This document shows positions 12,750 to 24,700 of a stretch of 64,000 bases of DNA, in pieces (position 1 is the stretch's first letter; every line of letters starts with the position of its first letter). Origin of the DNA: Omphiscola glabra (taxonomy: Eukaryota > Mollusca > Gastropoda > Lymnaeidae); contig OZ024806.1 of the NCBI GenBank assembly GCA_964017045.1, positions 4,114,992 through 4,178,991 of the forward strand, in the 5' to 3' direction. The notes below the pieces were generated by a model that was not told the origin of the DNA, searched no databases, and was given only the letters and a program-made list of their open reading frames with translations. A program made the translations under genes and the position numbers.

Positions 12750-13735
12750 ACTTACTGCAGTCATGACGTCTTAAAACACCTTACTGCTGTCATGACATCT
12801 TAAAACACGTTACTGCAGTCATGTCTTAAGAACTCTTTACTGTAGTCATATCTTAAGAACTCCTTACTGTAGTCATATGTTAAGAACTCCTTACTGTAGT
12901 CATGTTTTAAGAACTCTTTACTGTAGTCATGTCTTAAGAACTCCTTACTGCAGTCATATGTTAAGAACTCCTTACTGTAGTCATGTCTTAAGAACTCCTT
13001 ACTGTAGACATGTCTTAAGAACTCTTTACTGTAGTCATGTCTTAAGAACTCCTTACTGTAGTCATGTCTTAAGAACTCTTTACTGTAGTCATGTCTTAAG
13101 AACTATTTACTGTAGTCATGTCTTAAGAACTCCTTACTGCAGTCATATGTAAAGAAATCCTTACTGCAGTCATATGTTAAGAACTCCTTACTGCAGTCAT
13201 GTCTTAAGAACTCCTTACTGCAGTCATGTCTTAAGAACTCTTTAATTTAGTCATGTCTTAAGAACTCCTTACTGCAGTCATATGTTAAGAACTCCTTACT
13301 GTAGTCATGTCTTAAGAACTCCTTACTGTAGACAAGTCTTAAGAACTCTTTACTGTAGTCATGTCTTAAGAATTCCTTACTGTAGTCATGTCTTAAGAAT
13401 TCCTTACTGTAGTCATGTCTTAAGAATTCCTTACTGTAGTCATGTCTTAAGAATTCCTTACTGTAGTCATGTCTTAAGAATTCCTTACTGTAGTCATGTC
13501 TTAAGAACTCCTTACTGTAGTCATATCTTAAGAATTCCTTAATGTAGTCATGTCTTAAGAATTCCTTACTGTAGTCATATCTTATGAATTCCTTACTGTA
13601 GTCATATCTTAAGAATTCCTTACTGTAGTCATATCTTAAGAATTCCTTACTGTAGTCATATCTTAATAATTCCTTACTGTAGTCATGTCTTAAGAATTCC
13701 TTACTATAGTCATGTCTTAAGAACTCCTTACTGTA
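12750..13735. repeat. 27-bp minisatellite, about 36 copies
   Basis: The unit is TTAAGAACTCCTTACTGTAG plus TCATGTC. The right half mostly carries TTAAGAATTC (an EcoRI site per unit) instead of TTAAGAACTC, another zoned array. Frames on both strands are open only because 27 is a multiple of three. Confidence 0.95.
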
Positions 13736-13947
13736 TCCTTGCACCTGGATATTACTTGCTTTCCTCACAGCTTCAAGAAGTATTATGATATGTATCTGAT
13801 ATGAGCGCCGTCTATATTTTTATATTAGCTTTAATTGTGTATGTTACAATACTTAATTCATTAATGTATTGATTTACAATTGTTGGGTACAGCTGTCAAG
13901 TAACATAGCAATGGAACATTAAGGTATTGACATTACTTTTTTTAAAA

Positions 13948-14135
13948 CACAACAAACAACAAACAAACAACAAACAAACAACAAACAAACAAACAACAAA
14001 CAAACAACAAACAAACAACAAACAAACAACAAACAAACAACAAACAAACAACAAACAAACAAACAACCAACAAACAACAAACAAACAACAAACAAACAAC
14101 AAACAAACAAACAACAAACAAACAACAAACAAACC
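13948..14135. repeat. CAAA/CAA simple-repeat tract
   Basis: An irregular alternation of CAAA and CAA on the plus strand. It produces long frames rich in Asn/Thr/Lys/Gln, or in Leu/Val/Cys/Phe, on the two strands. These are not genes. Confidence 0.95.
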
Positions 14136-14139
14136 ACAA

Positions 14140-15751
14140 CCAGAATACGAGATGGCAAATATGAAATAATTTGCAGCCCCCCCCCCCCTCAACATTATTT
14201 GTTCCTGCCATCTCCCTCCCTCCCCCCCCCCAAGAAAAAAAAACTCCGGTGGGGGAGAGAGGGGGAAATAAACAGACCTGGCAGGTCAATCAAAAAGTCG
14301 GATGCTGCACACACACACGTGACGAAAACTGCTACGACGAGATTAAACAAACTGGACAGGCCGCACACATTGAAATGAAAAGGTAGGTAAACGAAAGGGG
14401 AGGTCAAAGAAAGGGGACATCAGCAAGTGAAAACCGGAGACTGGGTGGTTTTTGAATACAAAAACAATGAACATATGTTTGTTATTGTGATTTTCACATT
14501 TTTGTTAAATTTGAAAAGATGAAAACGGGATGTAAAAAAGGGTGTATTTGGCGTTGTATGTAACTGAAACCCATTTCTAGGCGGTGTCATGTGATTGATT
14601 TGAGAGGGCCAAATCCCCCCCCCCCCCCACACACGTCACTTTCCCTTTCCAATTTTATATTTTCATATCGATTAGAAATTAATTTTGATAAAACATTCAA
14701 CTGTTTTTTTCACAGCGCTGGCTCTTATCTTAACCTCATCGTGATCAAATAAATTCTGTAAAATTAGCCATCGGTGTTCATCTCCTAAATATCAGCCTTA
14801 CCTTGGGGTACGTGTTCGGCTCTTCGCGATACTACGTCGAATGTGGGTCTCGGTTGCGACCCCTCTGTTCAACTGCTGATCCGCCGCCGATCACAAGATG
14901 CCGAGTTTTTTTTTTTTTTTTTTTCGTTTCGGGGGTGGGGTGCGAGCTGAATGGCCTACTTTATATCTTTGTATTGATTTGGATTGTGACCACGGACTGT
15001 TTAGCCTTCCCTCAACAAATGATATTCTAATTCTGTTCTTTTGAATTGAAAAGTAATTTTTTTTGTGTAAAAATTACATTTCGCTTTGTTTTTTTGTTTT
15101 TTTTAAATCATCTGACAAATAATGTTCACCAGTTTTATGATGTTCATTTTCCGATCTGAATTTTTTGGATCACGTCTCCGGAGAAATGTGGGTCCGTACC
15201 ATTTCACGTTGGTACGTTTGACAGCTGCTGCAGTCTGCTGATAAAGAGGACATTTTAAATTCACGTATTGGATAGCAAAGAGTTAACGCACTGATTTGGA
15301 CTTTCATTGTATTGAAGTTTAATTTTATTCATGTATATTGTGAAAACACGTGTTTCGACTGAATTATCCAAACTTCTGATATAAAGATACACTGATGGAC
15401 TGCATGATAGTGTTCGGATGTTTGGGGAATATTTCAAACGATTTCCTCGCGGGTTAATGCAATGAACATAAACTGGGGGGAAAAAAATAGCTTTTGTTAA
15501 TGTAAGGTTGCGACCAGAATTTCTCTCTGGCCTGGAAGTTGTGAACTGCATCATTTGAAAAATGTGGATTAAATAAATACAAGAAGAAACTTTCTCGTGG
15601 ATCATCATATTTTTTAATTGAATGGATAATTAACATACAATTAAATTAAAGGCATGGAAATAAGTTCTACACTGATACAATTTTATTTTTAAAAAAATAA
15701 CAAATTAAAAAAAATATATAAAAAACATTTTAAAAAGTTAAATTCGCAACC
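14140..15751. other. Upstream region of the proline-rich gene
   Basis: Contains several poly-C, poly-G and poly-T tracts (about 14176, 14226, 14616, 14906). The last ~150 bp before the ATG at 15752 is very AT-rich. No promoter element could be fixed with confidence. Confidence 0.35.
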
Positions 15752-18700
15752 ATGCAGAGTGACATCATGGCTCACATCAATGGCTTATTCGGCGGGAAAA
15801 CTCGACGCAAGATGGCGGAGGGAGGGGATGACGTCAACTCAGATCATATCTCCATCGGCGCGTACTTGGCGGATAAATTCAGACGGAAGTCGGAGTCGGC
15901 GATAGGAGTGGGAGATTTGGTCAACAATAAAATAAATTCTGGCAGAACGAAAGGCATTAATCTGATTAGGATTGCCAAGTTGGATTTTAGTAAGTTTATG
16001 TTGTTATGGGTTGATTCATTGTTGTTATGGGTTGTTTCATTGTAGTTATGGGTTGTTTCATTGTTGTTATGGGTTGTTTCATTGTTGTTATGGGTTGTTT
16101 CATTGTTGTTATGGGTTGTTTCATTGTTGTTATGGGTTGTTTCATTGTTGTTATGGGTTGTTTCATTGTTGTTATGGGTTGTTTCATTGTTGTTATGGGT
16201 TGTTTCATTGTTGTTATGGGTTGTTTCATTGTTGTTATGGGTTGTTTCATTGTTGTTATGGGTTGTTTCATTGTTGTTATGGGTTGTTTCATTGTTGTTA
16301 TGGGTTGTTTCATTGTTATGGGTTGTTTCATTGTTGTTATGGGTTGTTTCATTGTTGTTATGGGTTGTTTCATTGTTGTTATGGGTTGTTTCATTGTTGT
16401 TATGGGTTGTTTCATTGTTGTTATGGGTTGTTTCATTGTTGTTATGGGTTGTTTCATTGTTGTTATGGGTTGTTTCATTGTTGTTATGGGTTGTTTCATT
16501 GTTATGGGTTGTTTCATTGTTGTTATGGGTTGTTTCATTGTTGTTATGGGTTGTTTCATTGTTTTTACGGATACTTTTAATTGCTCTCATCGAGTCATTA
16601 CATTGAGTCTAACGTTTAATATTTGAAACTTTAAAATCTTTCAGGGGAAGGGATACCAGGCAGGTATACAGTTTTAATTTACACTGACAGCCGCGGACGA
16701 CCAAAAAATAACTGCGCGTATCTGCCCGTATGCAATTTGCTGACGTTCGTGGAGTAATCGCCCGTATAAGTGAGGGAAACACGGCAGCCGTTCCAGAGAA
16801 ATGACGTCATGCACATTGCGCTTTCTCTTGTTTTATATAAAATATTGTATTTAAACTCATAGAAATGGTTTTGAGAGTAATTGTTAAAGCAGACAGCCAT
16901 TGACTGTCCTCCGAATGCCACCCACAGCAAATCTGTCCTATAATATAACATAAATATGTCCTATACTATAACAGAAATATGTCCTATAATATAACAGAAA
17001 TATGTCCTATAATATAACAGAAATATGTCCTATAATATAACACCAATCAGTCCTAAATATAACAGAAATCTGTCCTACAATGTAACAGAAATCTGTCCTA
17101 TAATATAACAGAAATTTGTCTTAAAATATAACACAAATATGTCTTATAATTTAACACAAATTTGTCTTATAATTTAGCACAAATATATACTATAATTTAA
17201 CACAAATCTGTATTATAATTTAACACAAATATATACTAAAATATAACACAAATATGTCCTATAAATTAACACAAATATGTCCTATAGTATAACACAAGTG
17301 ATTTAAACAAAGTTAGAACAAATTAACTTTACCCTAAGGTTTACAACTGGGTCAACAATTGTGTGCAAAGCGGGTGGCCAAGTGGTCTAAACTGAGCAAA
17401 TCTCAAGTTGATGGTCTGGAGTTCAAGCCCAGTCAAGCAAACACACCACCAGCAGCCCGGGTGGATGGGACTCGTTAACCATGGAGAGAAGAGAAGGCAA
17501 ACTCTAAATTCAAACCAGGAGCCAGAATGAACCATAAATTGATCTTTACATAAGAAGAAGAAGACTCATTTTCATAATGTGTAACCCTTTATTACACAGA
17601 TGTATTTAATGAAAAGCTACTGCCATATCATTCATCTGTTCCCTGCTTACTCTCCTGTGTGTGCCCAGCAGACCACCGCCAGCATCTCGGCCCTGATATC
17701 AACACTATTCTAGTTTGTGATTGTTGGGGGGAGACATTAACGCAAGTAAAGCTGGTCCTAGACAACAGTTTGATAAGCTTTCTTAAACAACCACAATAAC
17801 TTTCAGTTGAACACGTTCACTGAATGTAGTTCAACACAGGATTTAGTTAGCGTATATGTGAGCTACATATAAACGAACTAGACATACAAAATAAACAATA
17901 CCATTATTGTGGCATATTACATTTTGATTTCCTTTGACTCGTTGGCTCTGGGGAGAGCGGGAGCTCGGAGGAGAAGGGGGGGGGGCTCGGAGGAGAGGGG
18001 TGTGGCTATCTTTGAATTACGCACAGATAAGGATGATCTGCCATTCCTGAAATGGTCATGTAGCTTGGTTTTAGTGTATTTAAAGTGCATCAAAGATTAG
18101 AATAGCTTCAAAGATTCACAATGCAAAATTTCATGATCTTTGTCCTGGACAAGCAGAAGTTAACATTTTCCTAAAAATAATTGTTTCTGATCCAATTTTA
18201 ACAAAAAAAAAAAATATATATTTCTTTGCAAACTTAATATAATGTGTATCCGATATTGAGTGACACTTTGGACACATTTGGTAGTTTAATGACACATGGG
18301 GTTTATTAATGATCACGTGGAGTGGTTTAATGATCACGTGGTGTTTTAATGATCTCGTGGGGTGGTTTAATGATCACGTGGGGTGGTTTAATGATCACGT
18401 GGGGTGGTTTAATGATCACGTGGGGTGGTTTAATGATCGCGTGGGGTGGTTTAATGATCATGTGGGGTGGTTTAATGATCACATAGAGTGGTTTAATGAT
18501 CACGTAGTGTGGTTTAATGATCACATAGAGTGGTTTAATGATCACGTGGAGTGGTTTAATGATCACATGGGGTGGTTTAATGATCACATGGGGTGGTTTA
18601 ATGATCACGTGGGGTGGTTTAATGATCGCATAGAGTGGTTTAATGATCACGTGGAGTGGTTTAATGATCACATAGAGTGGTTTAATGATCACGTAGTGTG

Positions 18701-21700
18701 GTTTAATGATCACATAGAGTGGTTTAATGATCACGTGGAGTGGTTTAATGATCACATGGGGTGGTTTAATGATCACGTGGAGTGGTTTAATGATCACATG
18801 GGGTGGTTTAATGATCACATGGAGTGGTTTAATGATCACGTGGTGTGGTTTAATGATCACATGGAGTGGTTTAATGATCACATGGGGTGGTTTAATGATC
18901 ACGTGGTGTGGTTTAATGATCACGTGGAGTGGTTTAATGATCACGTGGGGTGGTTTAATGATCACGTGAAGTGGTTTAATGATCACATAGAGTGGTTTAA
19001 TGATCACGTGGGGTGGTTTAATGATCACGTGGAGTGGTTTAATGATCACGTGGGGTGGTTTAATGATCACATGGAGTGGTTTAATGATCACATGGGGTGG
19101 TTTAATGATCACGTAGTGTGGTTTAATGATCACGTGGAGTGGTTTAATGATCACGTGGAGTGGTTTAATGATCACATGGTGTGGTTTAATGATCACGTGG
19201 GGTGGTTTAATGATCACATGGTGTGGTTTAATGATCACGTGGTGTGGTTTAATGATCACATGGTGTGGTTTAATGATCACGTGGGGTGGTTTAATGATCA
19301 CGTGGTGTTATTTAATGATCACATGGGGTGGTTTAATGATCACATGGAGTGGTATTAATATTTGATAAAAAAATAATTAAATAGCTTTAGAAAATATATA
19401 GATTTGGTCTAGTTTATAGTCTGATGATTATTCATGTATATCTCTTCAAGCTAACATGAAGCTGTTGTAATAAATATTGAATTAAGACTGTGTTAATAAT
19501 TATTAATTTTTTTTTTAAACTCACAAAATTCACAGACAATGGATCAAAATCTACCTTGGAGGAAATATTTGAAATAAATAAAAATCAATTCCATTGGATA
19601 ATTTTAAGATGCCCATTGTCAGCCTGTCAAAAACATTGGCCTCAGATTATTATGACAGACAACGTAATTCTGAAATTAAACATTTGTGGCGAGATATTTA
19701 AAAAAAAAAAAATCATGGCATCATTAAACTTGTCATCTGTGATTTTTCCCAAATGTCACGTGATCCCCGAGGCGATGGTGAATGTTTCGGGGAGAGGGGC
19801 GGGAGAAATTTATTATAGGAAAGGTGTGTTACACCGTTTATAAAGTGGGGAGATCGTTAAAAATAGCAATCGTATTTGGGAAGGTGGGGACGTGGGGGCG
19901 GGGGGTGGTAAATGACGAGACCTGGTCAAGTATATTTTAGTGGAATTGGTTGTGTGTGTTAAATCCCTACCTTGGTGTGTAGAGACTTGGTCGAAAGGAG
20001 AAAAAATAGTTTTGTTCGTGTGTGATGGTTCAGGCGGGGACGTTTCCGTGTATTCAAGAGAGTTTGTATCATTTTGATATCGATAACTTAAGTTTACGCT
20101 GGTACTTAATATAATAAGTGAACAGTTTTTGTGAACAGTGGGTGACTGGTAGAATCCATTTATTTAACTGTCCTCTTTTACTTTGATTATGACATATTAG
20201 CTGCTTTTTAAACAATTTAAGTAAAAGCAAACTTTTCAAAAGTCAAGTCGAAACATCATATAACATTCAAAGCTGTCCACCATTAGATGACCGAATACGT
20301 GATCACATAATGATGTACTAGAACAGCGGCTCTTAACCTATGGGTCGCAACCCCTTTTAGGATCGCACGACCTTTTCCCAGGGGTCGCCTAAGACCATCT
20401 GAAAACACATATACCCTACAGTTATAAAGTATCAAAGGAAATAATTGTATTTTTGGGGGGTCGCCACAACATGAGGAACTGTATTAAAGGGTCACGGCAT
20501 TAGAAAGGTTGAGAGCCATTGTACTAGAACGAACCAAGCAGACAATGGCGGCGGCAAAGCGTGACCTTCCCGTCTGCTAAAGTTGCATTCTTTGAACTTC
20601 CCATCTGCTAAAGTTGCATTCTTTGAACTTCCCATCTGCTAAAGTTGCATTCCTTGAACTTCCCATCTGCTAAAGTTGCATTCTTTGAACTTCCCATCTG
20701 CTAAAGTTGCATTCTTTGAACTTCCCATCTGCTAAAGTTGCATTCTTTGAACTTCCCATCTGCTAAAGTTGCATTCTTTGAACTTCCCATCTGCTAAAGT
20801 TGCATTCTTTGAACTTCCCATCTGCTAAAGTTGCATTCCTTGAACTTCCCATCTGCTAAAGTTGCATTCCTTGAACTTCCCATCTGCTAAAGTTGCATTC
20901 TTTGAACTTCCCATCTGCTAAAGTTGCATTCTTTCAAGTAACGCTCTGCATAGAACCACAGACATTAGTGCTAACTTCTAGGCATTTTATCTTGTGCGTT
21001 ATTGAGCAAAGCGTTACAGCCTTAAACCCATGTACACATAAATAATGATTATATGTGATAATTTAGTGGCTGTATTCTATTGATACAATTTAAGGCGTTG
21101 GTTCAGTCTTTGGGCCAGTCAATGGTCAAGTCAATGTTCCAGTCTATGGTTCAGTCATAGGTCCTGTCATTGGTCCAGTCAATGGTAGTCATTGGTCCAG
21201 TACACTATAGATATCAGATCGGAAATCGATATAGTTCAGGAAAACATAGTTGGAAGCCCGTTTCTGTTTTTTTCCCTTTAATTTTGATTCGCTTTGGTCT
21301 AACGGGACAAACTATTCATTTTTTCATTGATGAACACCAATTCATGATTGGAGTATGTTTCAGAGTTGAATCTCAAGCGCTTGAGTCTACACGATGACGT
21401 ACCGCCTGAACTTCCGGTTCGCCATTTCAGTGTTGACGACGATGAGGACCTACCCCCGCCCATCCCTGAAAGGAAAGGATCCCTTGAAATGATCATAGAC
21501 GAAGGCATGTCCAGGCAAACTCTCACGCTATATTATATTCATAATACGTTTTCAATGTTATCCTCATACTTAAACACAAACTAATTCAAGTTTACATTCT
21601 CTCATTGAATCATCCGGTTTTGATACTGTGTACATGTCAGGTCATCACCGGTCACGGCTTATTTTAATGTCGTGCACCATTTTAAATCCTTAGACTTTCA

Positions 21701-24700
21701 AGGGCGATTCAGCTTCCGGCCGATCTCCACAGTTCCGCTTCCGGAGCCTCTAAGCGGAATTAAGAAAACGTTTCCAAGCAAAACTCCCCGGAGAAATGGT
21801 GGGTGATTTGTATTGCTTTAATTAAAGTAAATCCTATAATAAATAATTTCTTTAAACTTTTTAAAGAGGTTTACTTAAGTTATAAAACATATTGTTTTGA
21901 TGGATGACATGTCAATCGAATTGGCCGCATTATAATCACGGTTGGTTGTGACATGGCAATAATAGAAAATTAGATTGTTTGTGTCTGATGTGAGGATGAT
22001 ATGAAGTTGTCACTGTCAAGTTTAGGCGTGTGCATGTCAGTAAGATATGGATGAGCTGAAGTTGTCACTGTCAAGTTTAGGCGTGTGCATGTCGGTAAGA
22101 TATGGATGAGCTGAAGTTGTCACTCTCAAGTTTAGGTGTGTGCATGTCAGTAAGATATGGATGAGCTGAAGTTGTCACTGTCAAGTTTAGGCGTGTGCAT
22201 GTCAGTAAAATATGGATGAGCTGAAGTTGTCACTGTCAAGTTTAGACGTGTGCATGTCAGTAAGATATGGATGAGCTGAAGTTGTCACTGTCACGTTTAG
22301 GCGTGTGCATGTCAGTAAGATATGGATGAGCTGAAGTTGTCCCTGTCACGTTTAGGCGTGTGCATGTCAGTAAGATATGGATGAGCTGAAGTTGTCCCTG
22401 TCACGTTTAGGCGTGTGCATGTCAGTAAGATATGGATGAACTGAAGTTGTCCCTGTCACGTTTAGGCGTGTGCATGTCAGTAAGATATGGATGAGCTGAA
22501 GTTGTCCCTGTCACGTTTAGGCGTGTGCATGTCAGTAAGATATGGATGAGCTGAAGTTGTCCCTGTCACGTTTAGGCGTGTGCATGTCAGTAAGATATGG
22601 ATGAGCTGAAGTTGTCACTGTCACGTTTAGGCGTGTGCATGTCAGTAAGATATGGATGAGCTGAAGTTGTCACTGTCAAGTTTAGGCGTGTGCATGTCAG
22701 TAAGATATGGATGAGCTGAAGTTGTCACTGTCAAGTTTAGGCGTGTGCATGTCAGTAAGATATGGATGAGCTGAAGTTGTCACTGTCAAGTTTAGGCGTG
22801 TGCATGTCAGTAAAATATGGATGAGCTGAAGTTGTCACTGTCAAGTTTAGGCGTGTGCATGTCAGTAAAATATGGATGAGCTGAAGTTGTCACTGTCACG
22901 TTTAGGCGTGTGCATGTCAGTAAAATATGGATGAGCTGAAGTTGTCACTGTCAAGTTTAGGCGTGTGCATGTCAGTAAAATATGGATGAGCTGAAGTTGT
23001 CACTGTCACGTTTAGGCGTGTGCATGTCAGTAAGATATGGATGAGCTGAAGTTGTCACTGTCACGTTTAGGCGTGTGCATGTCAGTAAGATATGGATGAG
23101 CTGAGGTTGTCACTGTTACATGGTGCCCCCCCCCCCCACCCCCAGGACCTGCACGCATTGATCGTTATAACCCGATCAAAGGTAATCGCTTACAGTATTG
23201 GCTGTAAATGAAATACAGTTATCAAGGAAATAAGAAAAATATAAAATGAAACTATAGAATTTTAGATAACAGCCAAACAAAATACAACTAAATGGCTTTT
23301 TATTGAAGCATTTAAACTTTACGAGTCAATTAATTCATTAATAGCATTATTCTACGTCTCTGTCTTTATTAATTTCCAAAATCAACATTATTCACCGCAT
23401 CACTTTCAATTGACAAAAGTGTAGGACCAGAGTGCTTCTATTGTTCCAAGGTAGATCGCAAATATTTCTTTACATAAGTTTCAGTTCTCAAGGGGTCTCC
23501 TCACGTGATGTCACACATCGTACTTAAATAAGAGGATTTAGAGTAATTATAGGAAGTAACATTGTATTAGGAATGTCCTAACTTGAAGTCTTGACAAAAT
23601 CTTTGGAATCCTCGAGCTTAATATCGGCTGCTTTCAGTGCGTTTGCAGCCTTGACACTTCTAGTAGAAGTAGCATTAAACATAGGATGCACGTTACTTCC
23701 TTCATGACTCTTGATCTATTTTAGATTTCTCATTGCGAAGTCTGGAGTCTCCTGCCCTTATTGTCTTCACCTAATCCAGACTATCCCATTAACCTTATCC
23801 GATTGTTTCTGCTCTGGTGGCACTCTGCTCGGGTGGAACTATGTTCTGACGACAACCTGCTCTCGTGACACCCGCTTGTAATGGCGATCTGCTCTGGTGA
23901 CACCCTCTTGTGATGGCAACCTGCTCTGGTGACACCCTTATCTGGTGACAACCTGTTCTGGTGACACTCTGTTCTGGTGGGTTCCTACTCTGGTAACAAC
24001 CTGGTTAGGTAGGTCCCTGCTCTGGCGACACTGTTTCGTGATGGCAACCTGCTCTGGTGACACCCTCTTGTGATGACAACCAGTTCTGGTGACACTCTCT
24101 TGGGATGGAAACCGGCACTACTTACAACCTCATGTGATGGCAGACTGCTCAAGTTACAACCTCATGTGATGGCAGCCTGCTCTAGTTACAACCTCATGTG
24201 ATGGCAGACTGCTCTAGTTACAACCTCATGTGATGGCAGCCTGCTCTAGTTACAACCTCATGTGATGGCAGGATGCTCTAGTAGCACTTTGTTCTTGTAT
24301 TTTACAGATTTCTGTTTTTTAAAGCGGCTCAAACGAAGAGTCATATTTGAACTTCTTCCTTTAGTCTGACCCAAAGAGTCATATTTGAACTTCTTCCTTT
24401 GGTCTGACCCAAAGAGTCATATTTGAACTTATTCCTTTAGTCTGACCCAAAGAGTCATATTTGAACTTCTTCCTTTAGTCTGACCCAAGAGTCATATTTG
24501 AACTTTTTCCTTTAGTCTGACCCACCTAGGGTGTGTGTGTGTGTGATAGTAAACGTTTAAAGAAACTGCATTTCTCATTAAGTGTGTTATGTGGGGGAGG
24601 AACTGAAGTTGACAATATGTGTGTGATGTGGTGCGTAAATGATGTCACTGTGGGGCTCTGGTGTGTGTGTGTGCATGTGTGAGAGAGAGGGAGAAATAGA

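Noticed and set aside
15844..16626. Long overlapping reading frames of up to ~250 residues
   Set aside because: All arise from the 21-bp repeat, which keeps several frames open on both strands. The only supported coding part is the exon 15752-15989.
18309..19358. A 349-residue WFNDH-repeat frame and a 324-residue opposite frame
   Set aside because: A 21-bp period without stop codons explains both. Variation ignores codon position and there are no start or splice signals.
19490..19843. 117-residue frame after a possible acceptor at 19540
   Set aside because: The phase does not fit the neighbouring exons of the proline-rich gene and no homology was recognised.
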